Assembly (NCBI GenBank): GCA_918026815.1
Contig: CAKJVC010000001.1
Span: 372,001-436,000, forward strand
Reading direction: 5' to 3'
DNA: 64,000 bases
Source: Chalara sp. BL73
Lineage: Eukaryota; Ascomycota; Leotiomycetes; Helotiales
The notes beneath the pieces are model-generated. The model was not told where the DNA came from and did no database searches. It saw only the letters and a program-made list of their open reading frames with translations. Shown here in pieces: positions 49,736-58,868 of this stretch (the first letter of the stretch is position 1; each line of letters starts with the position of its first letter). The position numbers and the translations under genes were made by a program.

Positions 49736-51098
49736 AGGCGCTAAAGGCCTGGAAGGTACGAAGAGGAATGGGTCTTGTCTCATCCAGGTAAGGCATGGAC
49801 TGAATACGCATAGTTATACTGCCTCAACTACGTTCCACAATGATGAGGCTCTTAATAGGACAACTGGCAGGACTCATATGGACTGCTTACTGTCGGAGTT
49901 CAGTGGTAAATATGCGAGGCAGATTCGGAATCTATCGGATGACTGAGTGCTGTGTAGAGGTTGGCTGGATGTGCAGGCACGATTGGGTTGTTTCTTGGTG
50001 GTGTTACCCAGCCAAATGCTCAATTGCAAGTATTTGGTCCAATGATCGTGAGGTGTGCGAGCAAGTTATTGCAACCCAATGCCTCAGCACCAAACAGGTG
50101 TTGACTTTCTGTCCAATGAAAGCTCTCGCCGTCACCTGGCTTAAATGGCATTTTCGATCAAGGCTGGTATGGTTTGATTGTCTTCCATGTCTCTGTATAC
50201 AAATTTCCCCAGGACTTCTAAGCGCTTCCTGGGCAGACAGGTGGAATGCTGGAATATAATTTACCTACCGAGTTAATTTGCCTCAAGTCCACGATCTCCT
50301 CTGCAATTTTGTTTCGCCTTGCAGATGCGAGGATGAAAACTGGACGACAGTCTCTCAACACAGCAGATGCGATTTATTCTGTGGGCTTCACTTGACAATA
50401 ACTCGCAAGCTCCCACTTGCCTCATGCTGACAGCTTTTATGGCTGTTCTCTACACCCATCTACTAACGGTTTTTATCCTTCACAACTTATGGCTCTAAAT
50501 GTAAATACAATTATTTTCTCATCCAGTCGACAGACTCCAGTTGAAGTCGGTTGATTTGTGAGAAAACAGGAAGCAGCCTTACGCTTCTCCATGCACTATA
50601 ACCACGCAGTTATCAAGCCACACGCGGTCAATCTCTCCGTCTCGACCTTTTCCCAGAGAGCCATATACTGCAATTGGCTCTATACATGTCCTTAAACGCA
50701 GATATTTGGTTTTAGAATTTGCGCCCATCTTCGTGTAGTCAGTTCCCTTTCAATATAGCATACATACTTACCGTTGATCAATGTCAGGCCAATGGGTCAA
50801 TAAGAGCATGTAAGAAAGGCTTTCACAATTGATCTACGAAGGTGCCAACGAGACCCATAAATTGGACCAGGTGATCATGTACCGGCGTCGTTCGCGGCGA
50901 CATTGACCACGCGAGTGGACGCCTCGACTGGAGCTGCGGCAATAGTGTGGTACACAGAAGGGTTTTGCAAGTAGGCTTATTATTGATGGTTTATTTTATG
51001 CTGCACACAGGCCCAGACAAAATGAAACGTACCCTGTTATATTATGCCTAAGGCATCCAGAGATCAGTGATAAGGAATCCTAACGAAGGTCACAAGTC
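49736..51098. other. Intergenic between divergent genes
   Basis: 5' flanks of the ankyrin gene (minus) and the membrane-protein gene (plus). A 139-codon plus frame (49840-50259) is Trp/Cys-rich with no domain and overlaps the ankyrin promoter; I left it out. Confidence 0.45.
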
Positions 51099-51859
51099 AT
51101 GACACTTGTCGTCGCCATGGGGAAATCGCAATTCAAACAAACCACATCCACTCGAAGTAATAGCTATGATGCATCACCTTCCTATGCGTCCTCAATTACG
51201 GGGCCCTTGTTTTATCCTCCGATTGTTGCAGTAAACGGCCACAAGGCTGAGAGTGTCAACGATCAAGATAGTCGAGGGCGGGAGATCCTAATTCCGAGAG
51301 CACCTTTACGACCCTCTCGAACCGCATCCAACAAAATCCGCGACATTATGTCTTTTGTTATCATCGTACTCAGTACATTCGTGCAAGTCTTATGTTCTAT
51401 CGTGATTGCGCAGTTCGATCCCTCGCATACCAAATCGAGTCTATCGTCTCCTTTTAATCTCAATGTAATTCTGCAATGGTCAATATCAGCACAATCGGTA
51501 GGCTACTTGTACTTCTTAGAAATTGTCGAAAATGGACTAATGGCGGACAGGACTATATCTTGCCTTCCAGCATATCCAATTTCTTTATCGATCCTTCTGA
51601 ATTCGAATTCGCGACTGCCGTGATGGTTTACGGTCTAGCCATGCTTATGTTCTATGACGCACGAAAGGATGATCCTCATCGAGACTACTTTCTTGTAGGT
51701 GGCATGTGCCTGGGACTCGTCACGGGGTTAGGTCTGTCAATTCGGGACGGTACTACAGGACCATATAGGGCATGGATACCAACTTCGATCACCATTGCAC
51801 TACTGCTTAGTATACCTGTGCATAGCATTAAGTCGAAAAAACAATTGCTACAGATCTAA
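51099..51859 (+). CDS. Small multi-pass membrane protein, unknown
   Basis: Model: exons 51099-51497 and 51551-51859 with a 53-bp intron (GTAGGC donor, a CTAAT branch site, GGACAG acceptor), giving 235 aa. Without splicing, the first frame ends at 51623 in a nonsense tail. The first 80 residues are polar and Ser-rich. Four hydrophobic segments follow: MSFVIIVLSTFVQVLCSIVI, a weaker NVILQWSISAQS, ATAVMVYGLAMLMFYDA with YFLVGGMCLGLVTGLGLSI, and AWIPTSITIALLLSIPVHSI. I do not recognise the family. A second ATG six codons in (MGKSQF) could be the true start. It faces another small membrane-protein gene tail to tail 536 bp away. Confidence 0.6.
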
Positions 51860-52395
51860 TGTATACTTTCGGACGGAGACGCTAAGGAACGGTGAAAGGA
51901 ACTCTGGAAAAATTGAGTCTTCGAGCTTTGGTTCATCAAATGCAGATTATTCCAATCATAAGAGAGCCTCTGATTTTCTCTGCGAAGCACGTTGGAGCTG
52001 AACCACCCTCAGAACTACCGCCTTGTAGGACCTCGCCACGATTGCGTGATTCCAGCCCCAAGGAGAAAGGCTCAAGAAAGCATAGATCGTGGATTGGAGT
52101 GGCCATAATGATTAGCGCATGATTCAGGTTAGTGAGTAAGATTGGACGTGAGATACAATATTATTGTACATTTCAATTGTCTCATAGCCTGTGGAGGATA
52201 CTGTCCAGTTTTCAAACGCAAGCATCCTCGAATCGGCGGTAATTCTTGTCAAACAATCCCCCCAACACTATTCCCTCCTTTGTTCGAGCCGAATTTTGGC
52301 AATTCTAACCACATCATTGGGGAATGCGGCCCATTTTAACATTTGTGAAGGAATGGTAAAATGCGGTAGGTGAAAGGCAAAGGTTATGCTAAATA
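51860..52395. other. Convergent 3' spacer
   Basis: Lies between the stops of two convergent genes. Frames at 51892-52122 and 52142-52373 on the plus strand are probably chance frames. Confidence 0.5.
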
Positions 52396-52842
52396 TCATG
52401 CGTGGTCATTCGCCCCGGAGTTGGGCCCCGATCCACACGTGCAATTGGATTTTTTTCCACATGTGCACTTCGGCTTGTCCTCTTCGTCTTGATGGGTCGT
52501 GCAACCACGCACTGTATTAGATAGCCATCCGCAGATGACGCTAAATCCAGTCAGCCAACTTTTCTTGGTAGGATACTGGACAACTCACCCAAAGAGAATG
52601 ATAAAAATCAGGAAGACACCATCTTGTTCCTTAAGGAGTCCACTGAGCAATGATAAAATGAGACCGCTACCAACCCGAATGGGCCAGGAATGAGCCCTCG
52701 AGCATTTCGAGGAGGATGGCAGAGTTGACAGATAACTGCCAAATGCGAAACCCAGTATAGAGCTCGCTAGAATTTGCAATGGAAGATTGTGCCGAGCCAC
52801 CTTTAGGCTTGTGTCAGGGCTTGTGGTAGTAATTTCAACCAT
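52396..52842 (-). CDS. Small membrane protein with Cys-rich CxCx6CxC tail
   Basis: Model: exon 52842-52589, a 48-bp intron with donor GTGAGT, and exon 52540-52396, giving 132 aa. The protein has two or three hydrophobic stretches (LQILASSILGFAFGSYLSTL; GSGLILSLLSGLL; GVFLIFIILFGVICGW, the last formed across the splice). The tail is polar and carries DEEDKPKCTCGKKSNCTCGS, two CxC pairs six residues apart, a pattern that can hold a metal ion. The splice restores both the third hydrophobic segment and the Cys tail. The frame is open upstream of the ATG and reads VSWLATPLVLPITMVEI, so an extra 5' exon is likely; an unlinked possible first exon begins at 53085 (MAVLKAADALKKR), but no good donor joins it. 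I know no family with this layout. Confidence 0.55.
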
Positions 52843-53436
52843 AGTGATAGGTAACACCAGAGGCGTCGCAAGCCACGATACAGGTAGATCCTCCGATATC
52901 TGGCGTCTTTAACTGATGTATCTCTATGAAAACATTGACCACTACTTAAACCGCTTTAAGGAACACCGTGGATCGGAGTTGGAGACGCGAAGTATTGTGA
53001 GGAAGTCAACCAAAGTCGATGAAGGTGAAATAGGTTTTGATATAGGGATTCTTTTCTTTAGAGCATCTGCTGCTTTTAAAACTGCCATCCACCAAAAATA
53101 TGAATAGAAAGTTCAGGGCAAGGATCGAAGCAACTTCACCTCAAGTAATCCTTGAGAGCCAAGAGCTTGGCCACCTCCATGCACGTTGAGCCCTCGAAGA
53201 TTAGCAACCTTTATAGGAGTTCGGGAAGCCTTATTTGCCGTCGATCCCCTGACTAAGGACGCCAGCAAGGAAACGTGATGACGATTCCTGATCTTCGCCT
53301 ATCAAGTCCTTTTTTTGTGTCCATATAATTGAGCCAATCTCTACTTTATACGATGCACCCCCCCTCCAGGTCGACATTTGATTTAAATGTGCTCCTCGAA
53401 AAAGATACAACTGGTGAGTAGCAGCAGTAGAGGGGT

Positions 53437-53459
53437 GGTCAATTCCCAGGGAATTGACC
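53437..53459. repeat. Perfect 11-bp inverted repeat with one-base centre
   Basis: Arms GGTCAATTCCC and GGGAATTGACC are exact complements around a single A. In RNA it would make a tight hairpin stem; on DNA it could be a dimer binding site. No gene adjoins it. Confidence 0.8.
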
Positions 53460-53870
53460 AGGGAGGTTGGTTCTCACTTTTTTATTCTTGCAGGGAACCA
53501 GACCTGTTCGTCCTGTTTCCTGTACAATCCTGTGGTTGATAAAGAAAAATGAGACCCGAACCAGCGGGATGCTAATGCGCCGGGGCTTTAGGGTAGTCTC
53601 CTATAGCCTATACAAAGATAGTACCAACGCTGGGCCCTTGTGCAATGGTGGCAAAACTTAAATTTCGTGGCGGGCTATCAGGATCCAACCGCACGCACCA
53701 GGCTATAGCAAAAAGCAGCCAGAAACAAAAACGGACATTTCGAGATACATGAGATGAGATTTTCGACTCAGGGAAATTCAATACTGCGATGTATATTATT
53801 TGTGGTCAAAGGTATTCCGTAATTTGAGCCTAAAAGGTGGTAGACATACAACCTGTAAAGATCCACTATC

Positions 53871-53871
<1 letters not shown>

Positions 53872-53904
<33 letters not shown>
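53872..53904. repeat. Poly-A tract, 33 bases
   Basis: A run of 33 A, directly followed by a GC-rich stretch in which CCGCC and GCGGCGG can pair (about 53,905-53,940). It might be the tail of a retroposed copy, but no target-site duplication was found by eye. Confidence 0.75.
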
Positions 53905-53906
<2 letters not shown>

Positions 53907-54906
53907 GCCTGCCGCTTTTACCATGCCTTAGAGCGGCGGATGTTAAATGGGACAAGGGTTGAAACTGGGTCAAATGCACAACACGGACTGAATAGCTGCA
54001 TATCAAATAATTGGAAAGGCCACTCAAAATTCATAATTCAACTGCATGATGCGTTATTTTAATACGAAGACAATTTAGTTTTCATTTTATAATCAATAAA
54101 TCATAGATTGTGTATTTACATTTAGTGTTTAGTGGTGTTGCATTAAAAAAAGGGTATTGCGATGTCTGGAATCCAGTCCGGGTTATTTTGTCGACGGCAA
54201 GCTCGGTGGACGTCATGACGATTCTGAGGATGACTGGGCTGGCTGCTCCCATGGAGCCACACAGCTCTCTACGCTGCGCTCTAACTTTACAGCGTATGAG
54301 CCCTGTCGCGATGCTCTGAAAGCTCTTGGCACCTAGGCCGCAAACTTGAAGTGAGTCTCTCTTCCAAAATCTACGGAGAACAATGCTATACCAGCCCCAA
54401 AGCATACGAGAGCAGATTGATTAAAAGTGCTGAACTCCAATTAAGGAGTTCTCCATCGTGCCATTAGACGTGGCCAGACTGTCACTAATTCTCAGGAAAC
54501 ATTCATTCCAACCCATGCGAACCTGAATGTAATCATAAGGCCTTACAGCTATACCTTTGGCTGCGCTATTGGGAGAGAATCTCGACTCTACATTCCTGTG
54601 GCGTGAGAGGAGACTCTCAGGAGTGTATGCCTATTTGGTAATATAATTATTCAAAGTAGTTCACTTATACCTCGTACATCATATTTCATCCATATCAACA
54701 GCAAATCATAACCATGATACTCTTACCTCTCCAGCTTCTTTCTCTCACACAGTATCATCTGATACTGTTTGCGGTGTGCCTAATTTCGCTGGACAGACAC
54801 GAATATTTCCTATCCCCTCGAGCTGGTAGCATAATGTGCCCGCTCAGGTCCCGACAAAATACGTATTCCCATCACCACCTACATAACTAACCCATCAAAG
54901 TTAAGA

Positions 54907-55302
54907 TCAGCACCCTTCTCCCCATACAAGTCCTATAACCTTACGTGCTGGCAGTGCTTCCTCTCCGCCTCCCACCATCCACATACACAGCATCTCTATG
55001 CCATGTCCTGTGATGCCCGTGGTCCACCGCACTGATCTTAGTGGAGTGGTACGTGTACGGACCGTGTAGATGTTTGTATCGCGATTGTTGCCAAAAAAAA
55101 AACTAAAATTATCTGCATCAGAATCCCCGGTGCAATCTGAGGCGTCGTCATAGGCTAGGAATTCTTTGTTATCCCGATATTCCGGCGCAGGGGCATTACC
55201 AAGTAAGAATTTTTGAATATCGGGCGAATCTCTTGGAGGGATGCATTGAAAGGGCAGTATTGAAAGGGCAGTATTGAAAGGGCAGTATTGAAAGGTTGCC
55301 AT
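54907..55302 (-). CDS. Doubtful hypothetical ORF, 131 codons
   Basis: The frame has a plausible mixed composition (RDSPDIQKFLLGNAPAPEYR, YDDASDCTGDSDADNFSFFF) and no recognisable domain. Its first codons run through the 14-bp tandem repeat at 55245-55295, which is not a multiple of three, so the start is arbitrary. It has no evident promoter or intron. Kept only as a possible orphan gene. Confidence 0.2.
   Translation of the reverse strand: MATFQYCPFNTALSILPFQCIPPRDSPDIQKFLLGNAPAPEYRDNKEFLAYDDASDCTGDSDADNFSFFFGNNRDTNIYTVRTRTTPLRSVRWTTGITGHGIEMLCMWMVGGGEEALPARKVIGLVWGEGC
55245..55295. repeat. 14-bp tandem repeat, about 3.6 copies
   Basis: Unit ATTGAAAGGGCAGT occurs three times exactly (55245-55286) and then as ATTGAAAGG (55287-55295). 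The copies are identical, so the expansion is recent. Confidence 0.9.
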
Positions 55303-57235
55303 TGTGGTAGGCAGCTAGGAGAACTAGTTCTGGCCATATAGTTGTGTTCTAAAAGATGCATTTGTCGAATAGAATTTAAGAGGAGTCAAGGAAAGAGGTT
55401 AACAAAGTGTGATTGCGAATTGGAAAATTTGGAGCTAGGCACCTAGCTCGAAGCCCTTCAGAGTCGACATGCATGGCCAAAAGATGCAAGGCTGACCAGA
55501 GTAATGATATCAAGGAAATAAGTAGCATATGCCACAGATAACCGACGGAGAATCCTATGTAGAGGGGCTTCCAACGAACTAAACTAGAAAATTCCTGTAG
55601 TAGATGCTGCAGTATTACAGCAATATGAGTGAAAATAACAAAGAATCCATATGATAAAGATGCAATTCGGGGCTGAATTCGAGAATCTTCAGCGTTCCTG
55701 TACAGTAGAGTCCAAATTTTACGTGCGCGATACCTCCAATCAAGGGTTGCCAGCTATCCAGCAACCGCTAGCTATAATAGCACTAGTGTATGAAACTGTA
55801 GAACAACTTTACAAATCATAGACTAGTTGGAATTGAAGCTGATTTCGAATTCTACTGTAGAACTCAGCTAGTCAGTTGATTTAGTTAATTTAAATACACG
55901 GGGTGCTATTTGAATAGCCTTTCAACATAGTTGGAGGCTCTCCTAAATACGTAATAATTGCGAAAAGGGGTTTTAATCCTTATAGCGCCTGTTAAAGGTG
56001 GCGCCTGTTCTCAGATAAGTACCCTTGTATAAATAAGTAACTATTAACAATAGTACCTATTCTTGGGTAAGTACTTTTTCATACATTACCACATATAGGA
56101 AATGGCACTTTCATATAAGAAAGTACCTGCTTAACAATGTTTCTAACAGGATGTCGAATCCGACAGCCCAGCGCTAACAAAGTGACAAACCCTATCATCC
56201 AGTCCTCAAAGGATGCTGGCTCTGAGGAGTGTTAGTTCTAACTCTGATGTAGGGTGAGAGTAACAATTGCAGCAAGATAGTGGTTCGCATGATCGCAGAT
56301 TCTGTCGTTCTTGTCATCTCAAATGTTTCAGGCAGACTTCTACAGTATTTCTTATCTTTGGCCTATTGGCACTGCGGCTAACAGCTTGCGTGATCCAACT
56401 CTGGTCTTATGCAGAGCATCGCAGGAACTTTTTGTCTCTATTCAACCCTGGTTAATGCGACAATGCACTCTACGGCAGGATGCAGAGCGCACTAGAGAGT
56501 TGCGGCCGCGTTATCCGTAAGTACCCCAATAGCTGCTAGTCGACCATTGTAGTGTCTTAATTTCCGAAGACTCTGGCGTTAAGCTCAGTAATAGTACGCT
56601 GGCGATGAAGATCGAAAGAACCTGACACTGGATTAGCCCGTATCTTGGCTAATACGAAAGGCATCTAAAAGGAAGTTATTAGTGTCACAACGACCCTGCA
56701 GGACCGAGATTAGAAGAAGTAACCGGAGAGAGATCCTGCCCAAGGTATCGAATGGCAGAATCTCATTGCAGCGGGGCCGAAACAGTAAGTCTGATGGGGA
56801 AAAAGGGGCCTGGGCAGAATCACCGAATATTAGGCGTGCTTCAGGAGGATGCATCATAAGCAGAGTATTACTAAGTTGTGTGAAAAGAAATAAGATGGGA
56901 AAAGAGCGAGCTGTTGGGAGACACGACCTTTTATATCCCGCGAAAGCGGCGGCTGGCCTATGCACGCCCCTTGCCTAATTAAGGGTTGCAGTTTTCAATA
57001 TAGACTTGCTGTTTAATGCTTTCCTAGATTTAAAAATCAAACCTTAAATTACTCTATTACTCCTTGCGGATATAAAAGTAAAGCAATAACAACTACATAA
57101 AATTCATCATTACTACTCTTTTTTTTATTAGTATACAACCAGAAATAATCACGCAATAAATGTCAGGCGTAGGTGCGGAGCCTACAGATAGATAGGGAAT
57201 TGCGAGGTACACAATTGACACCATAATCGAATCTT

Positions 57236-57256
57236 CCCCCCCCCCCCCTTTTTTTT
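57236..57256. repeat. Poly-C then poly-T run
   Basis: Thirteen C (57236-57248) followed by eight T (57249-57256), a simple-sequence tract in AT-rich spacer upstream of the gene at 57660. Confidence 0.75.
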
Positions 57257-57659
57257 GCTTCCGTCCCCATAATATACTTTTCACAAGCCGAGGCTAACTA
57301 AGCGCTACCATATCGCCCCAGCTCTCCTTGCTCCAAACAATAAATAGTTCATAAAAATTCCGATAATAGCTTCTTGTATAACATTGAATCGTATTTACCA
57401 AATGTAGATAAATGAAATATATTAATAAAACAGTTTAAACAGCTAAAATAGCCCCAAAAAATACAAGCCCAGCATCATCAAATTCTTGCCCCACTTCTGA
57501 AGTATTTTGAATCAGGACACACACTGACGCTGGCCATTGTACACAAATAAGTCCCTCAATTATAGGACACAATAGCATAAACTATTTTCACACATAGCCC
57601 ACTGATTATTCCGCTTCTCTGACCGATCCCAGAATTTACAAAGTCTCTCAATCACCGGA

Positions 57660-58679
57660 ATGCACATCTTACGCCAAACTGACATCCTCACCCTCCTCCA
57701 CTCCCTGACGAAACCACAATGTCTTCAACTTCTAGAAACACTCTCTGAGACGTTAAGAGCACACTCCTCTCTTCCTACCGCCTCACAGTCAGCCCATCAG
57801 CCGCCAAGATCCCACCTCACTACTCCCTCCGGAACAACCCTTTTCATGCCCGCTTCCACAGCCGCCAATACGGGCATCAAAACGGTAACTCTCCCTCGCT
57901 CCGGTGGTCCTGCTGTCGGTAGTTTAACCATATCTGGTCCATCCGGCGAGCCACTTGGCTTGCTAAACGCTGAAGATGTCACTGCATTCCGTACCGCGTT
58001 GGTCGCGCTCTTGCTGTTCGTCCGATACGAGTGGAAACCCAACGGCAACGTCGTCATTTTCGGCGCAGGGAAGATCGTAGAATGGCATCTACGCCTACTC
58101 CTGCTCCTCGTTCCCGAGAAGATCGAAAGCATCACGCTGGTCAATCGCTCGCTCTCCGGACTAGAGAGGCTAGCCGGCGTGATCTCGGAGCTAAGGGGCA
58201 GGTTTGAAAAGGTGGATTTCGAGCTGGTGGCCAGGGACCAAGAAGAGGAGTATGAGAAGATCCTGGAGGAGGTGATTGGCGAGAGCGATGCGGTGTTTTG
58301 CTGTACGCCGAGTACGGAACCCCTCTTCCCCCATGCGTACTTCGGGAAGGAGAGGAAGAGATATATTAGCTTGATTGGCAGCTATAAGCCAAATATGCAG
58401 GAGATTACGAAGGAGACGCTGTTGGCTGGAGATTTTTTGGTTGTTGATTCAAGGGAAGCGTGTTTGAGTGAGGCTGGAGAACTGATTATGGGAGGAATAA
58501 AGGGGAAGGATGTTGTGGAGTTGGGAGATTTGATTGCTGAGCGTGAGAGGTTCCATATTGGGGAGAAAGGAATTGTGTTTAAATGCGTGGGGATGGGCAT
58601 TATGGATGTTGCTATCGGAAAGGAGTTATTAAATCTGGCGCGGCAGAAGAAGCTAGGAATAGAGGTAAAAAATTTCTAG
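57660..58679 (+). CDS. Ornithine cyclodeaminase/mu-crystallin family protein
   Basis: Single exon, 339 aa. The N-terminal half has the family's substrate-side blocks: FMPASTAANTGIKTVTLP (63-80) and GEPLGLLNAEDVTAFRTALV (97-116), where the Arg of FRTA is usually conserved. A Rossmann segment VVIFGAGKIVEWHLRLL (131-147) with GAG binds NAD(P)(H). Later come ITLVNRSLSGLERL, DAVFCCTPSTEPLFP and YISLIGSYKPNMQEI. Family members make proline from ornithine, reduce cyclic imino acids, or are diverged binding proteins; I cannot tell the substrate. The usual GxGxxA is GAGKIV here. Upstream AT-rich DNA separates it from any neighbour, and the codon use is GC-richer than the flanks. The downstream minus gene converges on it 189 bp away. 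The only alternative start is internal and would remove conserved sequence. Confidence 0.88.
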   Translation: MHILRQTDILTLLHSLTKPQCLQLLETLSETLRAHSSLPTASQSAHQPPRSHLTTPSGTTLFMPASTAANTGIKTVTLPRSGGPAVGSLTISGPSGEPLGLLNAEDVTAFRTALVALLLFVRYEWKPNGNVVIFGAGKIVEWHLRLLLLLVPEKIESITLVNRSLSGLERLAGVISELRGRFEKVDFELVARDQEEEYEKILEEVIGESDAVFCCTPSTEPLFPHAYFGKERKRYISLIGSYKPNMQEITKETLLAGDFLVVDSREACLSEAGELIMGGIKGKDVVELGDLIAERERFHIGEKGIVFKCVGMGIMDVAIGKELLNLARQKKLGIEVKNF

Positions 58680-58868
58680 ATTCTTCTCCGACTTTGGCTT
58701 GGAAGTATAAAGTATTAGGTCCTTAACTTCAAATGGCACCTTTAGACTTTACGACGCCGGTGTCCCTTGCTACTAAGATTGAATCAAAGTTTCCGATACT
58801 CGCAAAAGAAGATTGACTTAGCATTCTAAGCGCGTAATAATAAAAAATTTGATCATAGAGAATTATAA
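58680..58868. other. Short convergent spacer
   Basis: Contains the 3' ends of the OCD-family gene (plus) and the LRR-like gene (minus). Nothing else seen. Confidence 0.5.

Larger units (their letters stand above)
52843..57659. other. Gene-poor, repeat-like, AT-rich stretch
   Basis: It holds a perfect 23-bp inverted repeat, a 33-base poly-A, a 14-bp tandem repeat and a poly-C/poly-T run, each listed separately. 55,700-56,150 and 57,000-57,600 are very AT-rich. Frames at 54082-54405 (minus, 107 codons), 54110-54319 (plus) and 56633-56978 (both strands) lie opposite each other and match nothing I know. The look is of decayed mobile-element DNA, though no terminal repeat or transposase motif was found. 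Confidence 0.4.

Noticed and set aside
49840..50259. 139-codon plus frame
   Set aside because: Rich in Trp and Cys with no pattern; lies in the promoter of the ankyrin gene.
54082..54405. 107-codon minus frame and its opposite plus frame
   Set aside because: Both strands open but neither matches a family; likely repeat-derived.
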